A DNA stretch of 64,000 bases, from NCBI GenBank assembly GCA_963761115.1, contig CAVXFS010000005.1, positions 186,001 through 250,000 on the forward strand, in the 5' to 3' direction. The notes under the pieces were generated by a model, which made no database searches, had not been told where the DNA came from, and saw only the letters and a program-made list of their open reading frames with translations. Each line of letters begins with the position of its first letter. The first letter of the stretch is position 1. Of this stretch, positions 8,735 to 17,580 are shown piece by piece. This stretch comes from CAVXFS01 sp963761115. Its GTDB lineage: Bacteria > Pseudomonadota > Gammaproteobacteria > Burkholderiales > Gallionellaceae. The position numbers were made by a program, and so were the translations under genes.

Positions 8735-9538
8735 GTGTCCCCCGAAGCGCTGGTCGAAATTCAAGATGTCAATTTTGCCTATGACAAACGCCCTATCCTG
8801 AAAGGCATCAACATGACTTTCCCCAAGGGTAAGCTGGTATCCGTCATGGGCTCGAGCGGATGCGGCAAGACCACGATACTGCGCCTGATCGGCGGGGTGA
8901 TCAAGCCATCCAAGGGCAGCGTGAAAGTGGATGGGCAGGTCATCCACGATCTGGATCAGGATGGCCTGTACCAGATGCGCCGCAAGATGGGGATGCTGTT
9001 CCAGTTCGGCGCGCTGTTCACCGACATGACGGTGTTCGATAACGTGGCATTCCAGATGCGCGAGCATACCGATCTGCCGGAAGAGATCATCCGCGACCTG
9101 GTGATGATGAAACTGCATGCGGTCGGGCTGTACGGGACGCAGGACCTGATGCCGGCGGAACTTTCCGGCGGCATGGCGCGGCGCGTGGCGCTGGCGCGCA
9201 CGGTGGCGCTGGATCCGATGCTGATCATGTACGACGAGCCGTTCGCCGGCCTCGACCCGATCTCGCTGACGGTGGTCGGGCAACTGATCCGCCGCCTGAA
9301 TGATGCGCTGGGGGCGACTTCGATCATCGTCACACATGATGTGCAGGAATCGCTGAATATCGTGGATTACGTCTATTTCGTATCGAACGGTGCGATCATT
9401 GCGGAAGGCACGGCGGAAGAGATACGCGATTCCGATGAAGCGTTCGTGCGCCAGTTCGTCCATGGCGAGATGGACGGCCCGATCCCGTTCCATTATCCGG
9501 ACGGCGATTACAACAAGGATCTGGGGGTGCGGACTTGA
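8735..9538 (+). CDS. mlaF: Phospholipid transport ABC ATPase MlaF
   Basis: A 267-residue ABC ATPase that drives the Mla pathway, which moves phospholipids between the outer and inner membranes and keeps the outer leaflet asymmetric. The Walker A motif is G39-SSGCGK-T46. The signature LSGGMARR lies near residue 145, Walker B with MYDEPFAGLD near 163-172, and the switch histidine in VTHD near 196. The start is GTG with AAGGTG six bases upstream. The stop codon overlaps the ATG of mlaE. First gene of mlaFEDCB. Confidence 0.96.
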   Translation: MSPEALVEIQDVNFAYDKRPILKGINMTFPKGKLVSVMGSSGCGKTTILRLIGGVIKPSKGSVKVDGQVIHDLDQDGLYQMRRKMGMLFQFGALFTDMTVFDNVAFQMREHTDLPEEIIRDLVMMKLHAVGLYGTQDLMPAELSGGMARRVALARTVALDPMLIMYDEPFAGLDPISLTVVGQLIRRLNDALGATSIIVTHDVQESLNIVDYVYFVSNGAIIAEGTAEEIRDSDEAFVRQFVHGEMDGPIPFHYPDGDYNKDLGVRT

Positions 9539-10326
9539 TGCAATTGGTCAGCAACGTAAGAGGGATCGGCCAGCGCGTGGTTAACGGCGTGTGGCGCATC
9601 GGCTATGGTTCCCGCTTCTTGCTGCTGGTGCTGATCTATTCCGGCACCGCTTTCCGCCGCTTCCGCTTGACGGTCAGGGAGTTATTCTCGTCCGGCGTGA
9701 TGTCGCTGATCATCATCCTGGTGGCGGGCATGTTCGTGGGCATGGTGCTGGGCTTGCAGGGGTATGAGACGCTCAAGCGCTACGGTTCGGAATCGGCGCT
9801 TGGCTCGCTGGTGGCATTGAGTCTGGTGCGCGAACTGGGGCCGGTGCTGGCCGCATTATTGTTTGCCAGTCGCGCCGGTTCGGCGATGACGGCGGAGATC
9901 GGCCTGATGAAGGCAACCGAGCAGATCGCGGCGATGGAAATAATGGCAGTCAACCCGATCGCGCGCGTGATCGCGCCGCGCTTCTGGGCGGGGGTGATCT
10001 CGATGCCGCTGTTGACGGCGATGTTTTCCGCCATGGGCGTGTTCGGTGGCTATGTGGTGGGCGTGGTGCTGATCGGCGTGGACGCAGGTTCGTTCTGGTC
10101 TCAGATGCAGTCTGCGGTGGATTTCCAGCACGACATACTGAACGGCGTGATCAAGAGCCTGGTATTTGGCGTGGCTGTCACCACGATCTCGCTGTTCGAG
10201 GGCTACGATGCGCCGCCAACTGCGGAAGGCGTGTCCGGCGCTACCACGCGCACCGTGGTGCAGTCATCGCTGGCGATTTTGATGCTCGATTTTATTTTGA
10301 CCGCATTCATGTTTCGAGGGGATTGA
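9538..10326 (+). CDS. mlaE: Phospholipid transport permease MlaE
   Basis: A 262-residue integral membrane permease of the MlaFEDB complex. It shows the MlaE/YrbE family core (VRELGPVLAALLFASRAGSA, then AEIGLMKATEQIAAMEIM) and about five hydrophobic helices. The ATG at 9538 overlaps the mlaF stop (TGATG), indicating coupled translation; a TTG one codon earlier is not needed. It pairs with MlaF for transport and with the MlaD hexamer on the periplasmic side. Confidence 0.96.
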   Translation: MQLVSNVRGIGQRVVNGVWRIGYGSRFLLLVLIYSGTAFRRFRLTVRELFSSGVMSLIIILVAGMFVGMVLGLQGYETLKRYGSESALGSLVALSLVRELGPVLAALLFASRAGSAMTAEIGLMKATEQIAAMEIMAVNPIARVIAPRFWAGVISMPLLTAMFSAMGVFGGYVVGVVLIGVDAGSFWSQMQSAVDFQHDILNGVIKSLVFGVAVTTISLFEGYDAPPTAEGVSGATTRTVVQSSLAILMLDFILTAFMFRGD

Positions 10327-10328
10327 AG

Positions 10329-10793
10329 ATGGAACGCACCACGCTGGATCTATGGGTAGGCATGTTCGTCGTGGCTGGAATAGCCGCGCTGGTATTGCTG
10401 GCATTCAAGGTGGGGAACCTGAGTACTTATAATGTATCTGACACTTATCAGTTGGAGGCGTATTTTTCCAACATCGGCGGTCTCAAGTCGCAGGCTTCGA
10501 TCAAGAGCGCCGGGGTGCTGGTTGGAAGGGTGACCGGGGTCACGCTGGATACCCAGCGCTACGAAGCCAAAGTAACCATGAGTATCGACAAGCGCTACCA
10601 GTTCCCCACGGATACGATCGCCAGCATCCTGACTTCCGGCCTGCTCGGCGAACAGTACATTGGTTTGTCCCCGGGCGCGGACGATGCGATGCTGAAGAAC
10701 GGGGGCGAGGTCAAGCAAACCCAGTCCGCTGTAGTGCTGGAGAACCTGATCGGCAAGTTCATGTATAACAAGGCTGGTGGATCGGGCAACTGA
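10329..10793 (+). CDS. mlaD: Phospholipid-binding MCE-domain protein MlaD
   Basis: A 154-residue, single-pass, inner-membrane-anchored MCE protein. One helix (LWVGMFVVAGIAALVLLAF, about residues 8-26) is followed by the MCE beta-barrel domain (YFSNIGGLKSQASIKSAGV to about residue 115) and a short helical tail. Family knowledge says MlaD forms a hexamer with a central hydrophobic channel that receives lipid from MlaC. The ATG at 10329 lies two bases after the mlaE stop; an in-frame TTG at 10323 is a weaker alternative. Confidence 0.95.
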   Translation: MERTTLDLWVGMFVVAGIAALVLLAFKVGNLSTYNVSDTYQLEAYFSNIGGLKSQASIKSAGVLVGRVTGVTLDTQRYEAKVTMSIDKRYQFPTDTIASILTSGLLGEQYIGLSPGADDAMLKNGGEVKQTQSAVVLENLIGKFMYNKAGGSGN

Positions 10794-10819
10794 ACCAGGA
10801 AATAGAATCGAGGACAAAA

Positions 10820-11458
10820 ATGAAGAAATTAATCGTTGCATTGTTCGGGCTGTTGTTGATAGCAGCGTTTGCTGGTGCGCGCTCCGATACGCTTGGTCCC
10901 GACGAACTGATCAGATCTACGGTTGATGATGTGTTGGCGGTGGTTAAAAAGGATCGCGACATCCGCGCCGGCGACGAGAAAAGGATCCTCGAACTGGTGG
11001 ATGCAAAAGTGTTGCCGCATTTTGATTTCGAGCGCATGACCAAACTGGCAGTCGGCCGCGGCTGGCGTTCAGCAACGCCGGAACAGAAACAGAAGCTGAT
11101 GACCGAGTTCCGTAACCTGCTGGTGCGCACCTATGCCAGCGCCTTCACCCGCTTCCAGGACCAGACAGTGGAGATCAAGCCGCTCAGGATGCAGCCTGGC
11201 GACACCGAAGTGACCGTCAGAACGCTCATTTCCAAGCCCGGCGGCCAGCCGGTTGCAGTGGATTACGAGATGGAGAAAACTGCTGACAGTTGGAAGGCTT
11301 TCGATCTGTCGGTGGAAGGTGCAAGCCTGGTTACCACCTATCGCAGCTCATTCGGCGAGCAGGTCAATCGCGGTGGCATCGATGGGCTGATCAAGACGCT
11401 GGTGGACAAGAACAAGGCTGCCGACAGCGAACCCGTTAACAAGGCGGCCGCAAAGTGA
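10820..11458 (+). CDS. mlaC: Periplasmic phospholipid shuttle MlaC
   Basis: A 212-residue periplasmic carrier with an N-terminal signal (KKLIVALFGLLLIAAFAGA). The mature part fits the MlaC/Ttg2D family: DVLAVVKKDRDIRAGDEKR, the core LPHFDFERMTKLAVGRGWR and VRTYASAFTRFQDQ. MlaC carries phospholipid between the outer-membrane MlaA complex and MlaD. GAGGAC lies five bases upstream of the ATG. The gene overlaps mlaB by GTGA. No mlaA (vacJ) is present between mlaD and mlaC or elsewhere in this window. Confidence 0.94.
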   Translation: MKKLIVALFGLLLIAAFAGARSDTLGPDELIRSTVDDVLAVVKKDRDIRAGDEKRILELVDAKVLPHFDFERMTKLAVGRGWRSATPEQKQKLMTEFRNLLVRTYASAFTRFQDQTVEIKPLRMQPGDTEVTVRTLISKPGGQPVAVDYEMEKTADSWKAFDLSVEGASLVTTYRSSFGEQVNRGGIDGLIKTLVDKNKAADSEPVNKAAAK

Positions 11459-11760
11459 TCAACCGCAATGGCGACACCTTGCTGATATCCGGTCGGCTGA
11501 CAGTGGAGACAGTTGCCAAATCCTTCGATGTCGACTTGAAGCCCCAGGGCAGCGACGGGATGAACATAGACTTCAGCCAGGTCGAGGCAGTGGATTCCGC
11601 CGCAGTCAGTCTGCTGCTATGCTGGTTGCGCCGGGCGCAGCAGGAAAATGTCCGGCTGAAGTTTCTCCGGCTCCCGGACAACCTGCTGAGCCTTGCCAAT
11701 TTGTATGATGTTGCGAAACTGTTGCCCACGGCTATCGATGCGCCTGCTTCGCAGTCCTAG
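11455..11760 (+). CDS. mlaB: STAS-domain protein MlaB
   Basis: A 101-residue cytoplasmic STAS-domain protein that binds MlaF and is needed for assembly and activity of the MlaFEDB transporter. The core FSQVEAVDSAAVSLLLCWL, with the Ser of the STAS phosphorylation-site region in DSAAVS, is clear. It starts with GTG overlapping the mlaC stop, and its own stop overlaps the GTG of the next ABC gene. All genes from mlaF to the exporter pair are therefore packed as one likely transcript. Confidence 0.9.
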   Translation: MINRNGDTLLISGRLTVETVAKSFDVDLKPQGSDGMNIDFSQVEAVDSAAVSLLLCWLRRAQQENVRLKFLRLPDNLLSLANLYDVAKLLPTAIDAPASQS

Positions 11761-12668
11761 TGCGTTCTTCCATGTTTCCCGCCGTTGACGTACGCCAGGC
11801 GTGCAAAAACTTTGGCAGCCTGAAAGCCCTGGATAATGTGGATCTGCGTATCGAGGTGGGCGAGTTCTTCGGCCTGCTGGGTCCTAACGGCGCGGGCAAG
11901 ACCACGCTGATCAACCTGTTGTCCGGATTGGCCCGGCCGGATAGCGGGAAACTTTCCATCCTCGGCCACGATGTGGTGACGCAGTACCGCGACAGCCGTC
12001 GCATGCTCGGCGTGGTGCCACAGGAACTGGTGTTCGATCCCTTCTTTACCGTGCGCGAGTCACTGCGGCTGCAATCCGGCTATTTCGGCCTGCGCCATAA
12101 CGATGACTGGATAGACGAAGTGATTCATCATCTCGACCTGAATGACAAGGCGGATACCAACATGCGACGCCTGTCCGGCGGCATGAAGCGACGTGTGCTG
12201 GTGGCGCAGGCGCTGGTGCACAAACCGCCGGTGATCGTGCTGGACGAGCCGACCGCCGGGGTGGATGTGGAGTTGCGCCGGGCATTATGGCAATTCATCC
12301 AGCGGCTCAACCGCGAGGGCCACACGATATTGTTGACCACGCATTACATCGATGAGGCGGAAGCGCTGTGCGGCCGCATCGCCATGCTGAAGCGCGGCAA
12401 GATCGTCGCGCTGGACAGTACGCGTAACCTGCTCGACAGCATCGCTGCCTGCCGGGTGCGCATGCGCTTGTCCGGCGACCTGCCCGCTGTCCTGTTGCCG
12501 CAGCTGATCGAGCGGGTGGACGAGGGCTATCTGCTGGCATTGCCGTCCTATCCGGCACTGGAAACCGTGCTCGCACAACTGCGCGAGGCAGGCGTGACAG
12601 TGCTCGAAATGAGTTTGCAGCAGCCCGACCTGGAGGAAGTGTTCCTGCAAGTGGTGGGCAGGGCATGA
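11760..12668 (+). CDS. ABC-2 type exporter, ATP-binding subunit (YadG-like)
   Basis: A 302-residue DrrA/YadG-type ATPase with Walker A GPNGAGKTT (near residues 41-49), signature LSGGMKRRVLVAQAL, Walker B VIVLDEPTAGVD and switch TTHYIDEAE. The C-terminal 80 residues form the extra domain common in ABC-2 ATPases. The first candidate start is GTG at 11760, overlapping the mlaB stop; the ATG at 11772 is also possible. The permease gene follows with a 4-base overlap. Substrate is unknown; YadGH-type exporters beside mla are frequent in betaproteobacteria, so an envelope role is a reasonable inference only. Confidence 0.93.
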   Translation: MRSSMFPAVDVRQACKNFGSLKALDNVDLRIEVGEFFGLLGPNGAGKTTLINLLSGLARPDSGKLSILGHDVVTQYRDSRRMLGVVPQELVFDPFFTVRESLRLQSGYFGLRHNDDWIDEVIHHLDLNDKADTNMRRLSGGMKRRVLVAQALVHKPPVIVLDEPTAGVDVELRRALWQFIQRLNREGHTILLTTHYIDEAEALCGRIAMLKRGKIVALDSTRNLLDSIAACRVRMRLSGDLPAVLLPQLIERVDEGYLLALPSYPALETVLAQLREAGVTVLEMSLQQPDLEEVFLQVVGRA

Positions 12669-13423
12669 ACGCGAGTTTCGCCACCCTGTTCTACAAGGAA
12701 GTGCTGCGCGTGCAGAAGGTCGCCTTCCAGACCCTGCTGGCACCTGTCCTGACGGCGATGCTCTACCTGCTGATCTTCTCGCATGTGCTGGAGCAGCATG
12801 TCGAAGTGTATCCGGGTGTGCGCTATACCGCATTCCTGATCCCCGGGCTGGTGATGATGTCGGTGCTGCAGAACGCCTTTGCCAACAGCTCTTCCAGCCT
12901 GATCCAGTCGAAGATCACCGGCAACATCGTATTCGTGCTGCTGGCACCGATCGCCTACGGGGAATTCTTCGGTGCCTACGTGCTGGCTTCCGTGGTGCGT
13001 GGGATGGTGGTGGGGTTCGGGGTTTACCTGGCCGCGCTGTGGTTCGCCATGCCGCCGCTGGAATACCCACTGTGGATCGTGGCATTCGCGCTTCTGGGTA
13101 GCGCATTCCTCGGCGCCATGGGCATCGTGGCGGGTATCTGGGCTGAAAAATTCGACCAGTTGGCGGGTTTCCAGAATTTCATCATCGTGCCGCTGACCTT
13201 TCTGTCCGGCGTGTTCTATTCGATCCACTCGCTGCCGGATTTCTGGCAGGGCCTGTCGCGTTTCAACCCGTTTTTTTATATGATAGACGGTTTCCGGTAC
13301 GGTTTTTTCGGCGTGTCCGACATCTCGCCCTGGTTCAGCCTGGCGGTGGTGGCGTCCTGTTTCGCGGTGATGACGGGATTCACATTGGCGCTGTTGAGGT
13401 CGGGTTATAAGTTGCGTCTTTAA
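12665..13423 (+). CDS. ABC-2 type exporter, permease subunit (YadH-like)
   Basis: A 252-residue membrane protein of the ABC-2 permease family with about six helices. The conserved family segment reads LTFLSGVFYSIHSLPDFWQ, followed by LSRFNPFFYMIDGFRYGFFG. It overlaps the ATPase gene (ATGA) and forms the exporter with it. The stop at 13423 is followed within 5 bases by a heptamer-repeat element. Confidence 0.93.
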   Translation: MNASFATLFYKEVLRVQKVAFQTLLAPVLTAMLYLLIFSHVLEQHVEVYPGVRYTAFLIPGLVMMSVLQNAFANSSSSLIQSKITGNIVFVLLAPIAYGEFFGAYVLASVVRGMVVGFGVYLAALWFAMPPLEYPLWIVAFALLGSAFLGAMGIVAGIWAEKFDQLAGFQNFIIVPLTFLSGVFYSIHSLPDFWQGLSRFNPFFYMIDGFRYGFFGVSDISPWFSLAVVASCFAVMTGFTLALLRSGYKLRL

Positions 13424-13428
13424 GAGGC

Positions 13429-13503
13429 AGTCGTTAGACGTTAGTCGTTAGTCGCTAGTGAGGAGGGTTTAACTAACGACTAACGACTACCCACTAACGA
13501 CTA
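13429..13503. repeat. Heptamer inverted-arm element, copy A (TTAGTCG family)
   Basis: The left arm is tandem variants of TTAGTCG; the right arm is tandem variants of the complement, CGACTAA. A 12-base non-repetitive centre (gaggagggttta) separates them. The arms can pair into a long imperfect hairpin. It lies between the permease stop and bolA; there is no T-run typical of an intrinsic terminator. Confidence 0.85.
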
Positions 13504-13514
13504 GGAAGAATTTC

Positions 13515-13754
13515 ATGGTTACACCAGAAAGCATCAAGCAGAATATCGACCAGGGCATGGTGACCACGCATCTCAGCGTGGTCGGTGACGGCCAGCATTT
13601 CGAGGCGGTGGTGGTGAGCGAAGAGTTCGCCGGGAAAAGCCGCGTGCAGCGCCATCAGCGCGTTTACCAGACACTGGGGGATCGCATGCGCGCCGAGATC
13701 CATGCCTTGTCGATGAAGACTTTGACGCCGGAAGAATGGGAAGGCAGTCGCTAG
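13515..13754 (+). CDS. ibaG: BolA-family protein (IbaG-like)
   Basis: A 79-residue BolA-family protein, the size of IbaG. The fold signature is present: GQHFEAVVVSEEFAGKSRVQ, then HQRVYQTLGDRM and IHALSMKTLTPEEW. BolA proteins pair with monothiol glutaredoxins and help handle iron-sulfur clusters; IbaG is classically encoded just upstream of murA, as here. GGAAGA lies five bases before the ATG. The gene is bracketed by heptamer-repeat copies A and B, and its final Ser-Arg codons and TAG stop are supplied by the left end of copy B. Confidence 0.9.
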   Translation: MVTPESIKQNIDQGMVTTHLSVVGDGQHFEAVVVSEEFAGKSRVQRHQRVYQTLGDRMRAEIHALSMKTLTPEEWEGSR

Positions 13755-13827
13755 ACGCTAGTCGTTAGTCGTTAGTCATTAGTTGGGGTGGTGTTAACTA
13801 ACGACTAACGACTACCAACTAACGACT
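13746..13827. repeat. Heptamer inverted-arm element, copy B (TTAGTCG family)
   Basis: This has the same architecture as copy A: a left arm of TTAGTCG-type heptamers, a short centre (ttggggtggtg) and a right arm of CGACTAA-type heptamers. It begins inside bolA, providing its stop codon, and ends 6 bases before the murA ATG, so it also occupies the place where a murA ribosome-binding site would be expected. Confidence 0.85.
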
Positions 13828-13833
13828 GCTTTC

Positions 13834-15066
<1,233 letters not shown>

Positions 15067-15093
15067 ATTCGACGCTTGAAGAAAGAATTGACC

Positions 15094-15731
15094 ATGATTA
15101 CCATTGCATTGTCCAAAGGACGCATCTTCGAGGAAACCGTGCCGCTGCTGGCGGCAGCGGCATCACACCGCTGGAAGACCCGGAGTCGTCGCGCAAGCTG
15201 ATCCTGCCGACCAATCGCGCCGATGTGCGCCTGATCATCGTGCGCGCCTCCGATGTGCCGACCTATGTGCAATACGGCGCGGCCGACATTGGCGTGGCGG
15301 GCAAGGATGTGCTGGACGAACACGGCGGCACCGGGCTGTACCAGCCGCTGGACCTGAACATCGCCCGTTGCCGCATGATGGTGGCGGTGCGCGACGATTT
15401 CGATTATGAGTCTGCGGTGCGCCAGGGCGCGCGCCTGCGCGTGGCGACCAAGTATGTGCAGACCGCGCGCGAGCACTTCGCCGCAAAAGGCGTGCATGTG
15501 GACCTGATCAAGCTGTATGGCTCGATGGAACTGGCGCCGCTGGTCGGGCTGTCCGATGCGATCGTTGATCTGGTGAGCAGCGGCAACACGCTGAAGGCGA
15601 ACAACCTCAAGGCGGTCGAGGAGATCGCGCAGATCTCCTCGCGGCTGGTGGTGAACCAGGCCGCACTCAAACTGAAGCATGATGCGATCCAGCCGATGCT
15701 GGATGCGTTTGCCCGGGCGGTGAAAAAATGA
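15094..15731 (+). CDS. hisG: ATP phosphoribosyltransferase HisG, short form, one frameshift
   Basis: HisG joins ATP and PRPP in the first step of histidine synthesis. The frame begins MITIALSKGRIFEE, loses one base near 15152 (a G missing in the expected Ala-Ala-Gly-Ile-Thr), then continues through ESSRKLILPTNRADVRLI, GAADIGVAGKDVL and GLSDAIVDLVSSGNTLKAN. At about 212 residues it is the short form, which lacks the regulatory C-terminal domain and works with HisZ; no hisZ is in this window. It overlaps the hisD region (ATGA). Confidence 0.9.
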
Positions 15732-15748
15732 CGCATGGATATGGCGAG

Positions 15749-17060
15749 ATGAACATCAGACGACTTTCCAGCCAGGCAGGCCGACTTCGATGCGCAGCTG
15801 AGTTCGCTGCTGGCTTTCGAGGAGACCGCCGACGAAAAACTGGAAGCGACCGTGGCCGGCCATCCTCGCCGACGTGAAGCGACGCGGCGATGCGGCGTTG
15901 CTGGAATACACGCGCGCTTCGATCGTCTTGCGGTTGGCAGATGCGGCAGCGCTGGAATTGCCGCGAGCAGAACTGCGTCGCCGCGTTCGACGGCTTGCCG
16001 GCCGACCAGCGCAGTGCACTGGAACAGGCTGCCCAACGCGTCACCGCCTACCACAAGAAGCAGATGCAGGAATCCTGGAGCTACATCGATGCGGACGGCA
16101 CCCTGCTCGGCCAGCAGGTCACGGCCGCTGGATCGCGTCGGCCTGTATGTGCCTGGCGGCAAGGCGGCCTATCCGTCCTCGGTGCTGATGAATGCGCTGC
16201 CGGCGAAAGTGGCGGGCGTCGCCGAACTCATCATGGTGGTGCCGACGCCGGACGGCGTGAAGAATCAGCTGGTGCTGGCGGCGGCGCATCTTGCTGGTGT
16301 GGATCGCGTGTTCAGTATCGGCGGCGCGCAGGCGGTGGCGGCCCTGGCCTACGGCACCGCGACCATACCCAGGGTGGACAAGGTCGTCGGCCCCGGCAAC
16401 GCCTATGTCGCCTCCGCCAAGCGCCGCGTGTTCGGCGTGTGCGGCATCGACATGATCGCCGGTCCGTCGGAAATCCTGGTGATCTGCGACGGCAAGACCG
16501 ATCCCGACTGGATCGCGATGGACCTGTTCTCGCAGGCCGAGCATGACGAACTGGCGCAGGCCATCCTGCTGTCGCCGGATGCGAAATTCATCGCAGGCGG
16601 TGGCGCAAAGTGCCAACGCGCCAGCTGGAACAAATGCCGCGCCGCGACATCATCCGGACTGCGCTGGAAAATCGCGGCGCATTGATCCATGTCGCCGACC
16701 TGGACGAGGCCTGCACCATCAGCAACCGCATTGCGCCGGAGCATCTGGAATTGTCGGTCGCTGAATCCGCAAGACATGGCTGACCAAGATTGAAGCATGC
16801 CGGTGCGATCTTCATGGGACGCTATACCTCGGAAGCGCTGGGCGATTATTGCGCCGGCCCGAATCACGTCCTGCCGACTTCCGGCACGGCGCGCTTTTCT
16901 TCGCCATTGGGCGTGTACGACTTCCAGAAACGCAGCAGCCTGATCCAGGTTTCCGCAGCAGGGCGCGAAAAAACTGGGAGAGATTGCTCCGGTATTGGCT
17001 TTCGGCGAAGGTTTGCAAGCGCACGCGCAATCGGCGTTGTTCAGGAAGAATTCGGGATAA
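15749..17060 (+). pseudogene. hisD: Histidinol dehydrogenase HisD, about twelve frameshifts as given
   Basis: HisD oxidises histidinol to histidine in the last two steps of the pathway. Pieces in all three frames together give a nearly complete protein: MNIRRLSSQA, FEETADEKLEA, GLYVPGGKAAYPSSVLMNAL, VVGPGNAYVASAKRRVFG, IDMIAGPSEILVICDG, SQAEHDELAQAILLS, HAGAIFMGRYTSEALGDY, GPNHVLPTSGTARF and a normal end, LFRKNSG. Single-base gains are inferred near 15780, 15857, 15934, 15980, 16122, 16608, 16620, 16763-16795 (several) and 16960, and a loss near 15914. Conserved residues are intact between breaks, which argues for poor sequence quality and against old decay. An in-frame ATG at 15728, overlapping the hisG stop, is an alternative start. 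Confidence 0.85.
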
Positions 17061-17150
17061 CGCTCTGCACGGAGTCGGATCTTCTGTGTCAGCTTGCCAT
17101 CAGCCAGGCCATAGTCTTTATTTTGCCGAGGAGGTTTGCGCAGAATCCCT

Positions 17151-17179
17151 TTGACAAGGCCCGCTAATTTCAGGATAAT
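17151..17179 (+). promoter_or_regulatory. Strong sigma-70 promoter of the tRNA-tuf operon
   Basis: A perfect -35 TTGACA at 17151-17156 and -10 GATAAT at 17174-17179 have 17-base spacing. The bases after the -10 (cgcggg) form a GC-rich discriminator, typical of stringently controlled stable-RNA promoters. The first tRNA begins 15 bases downstream. Confidence 0.85.
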
Positions 17180-17194
17180 CGCGGGTTCATTTTT

Positions 17195-17280
17195 GGAGGG
17201 GTGGCCGAGTGGTTAAAGGCAGCAGACTGTAAATCTGCCCTCTTATGAGTACGAAGGTTCGAACCCTTCCCCCTCCACCA
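17195..17280 (+). tRNA. tRNA-Tyr (anticodon GTA)
   Basis: An 86-base class II tRNA with encoded CCA. The acceptor GGAGGGG pairs with CCCCTCC, the anticodon loop reads CTGTAAA, a long variable arm is present, and the T loop is GGTTCGAACC. First of the Tyr-Gly-Thr trio before tuf. Confidence 0.97.
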
Positions 17281-17373
17281 AACGATATGGTGGCGTGACT
17301 GAGTTTTGTTAGGTGGTTGCCTTGGCTGGTGTTGTAGTGATTGATGCCGGACCGCCTTCAGGCGGTGAGGTGT

Positions 17374-17447
17374 GCGGGTGTAGCTCAATGGTAGAGCAGA
17401 AGTTTTCCAAACTTACGACGAGGGTTCGATTCCCTTCACCCGCTCCA
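17374..17447 (+). tRNA. tRNA-Gly (anticodon TCC)
   Basis: A 74-base tRNA with encoded CCA. The acceptor GCGGGTG pairs with CACCCGC, the D arm is AGCTCAATGGTAGAGC, the anticodon loop reads TTTCCAA and the T arm AGGGTTCGATTCCCT. Confidence 0.96.
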
Positions 17448-17454
17448 GGGTTTG

Positions 17455-17529
17455 GCCCATGTAGCTCAGTGGCAGAGCACTCCCTTGGTAAGGGAGAGGT
17501 CGGCAGTTCAATCCTGCCCATGGGCACCA
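17455..17529 (+). tRNA. tRNA-Thr (anticodon GGT)
   Basis: A 75-base tRNA with encoded CCA. The acceptor GCCCATG pairs with CATGGGC, the D arm is AGCTCAGTGGCAGAGC, the anticodon loop reads TTGGTAA and the T arm GCAGTTCAATCCTGC. It lies 51 bases before tuf. Confidence 0.97.
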
Positions 17530-17580
17530 AGGTTTTTTTGAGGTTCTTTTCGTTGATTTGACGTTTGATGGGGAAAAATA

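Noticed and set aside
13429..13503. Heptamer elements as ordinary intrinsic terminators
   Set aside because: They lack T-runs, lie inside operons that must be read through (fusA-tuf, rpsJ-rplC, rpoB-rpoC), and have tandem 7-bp structure that terminators do not need.
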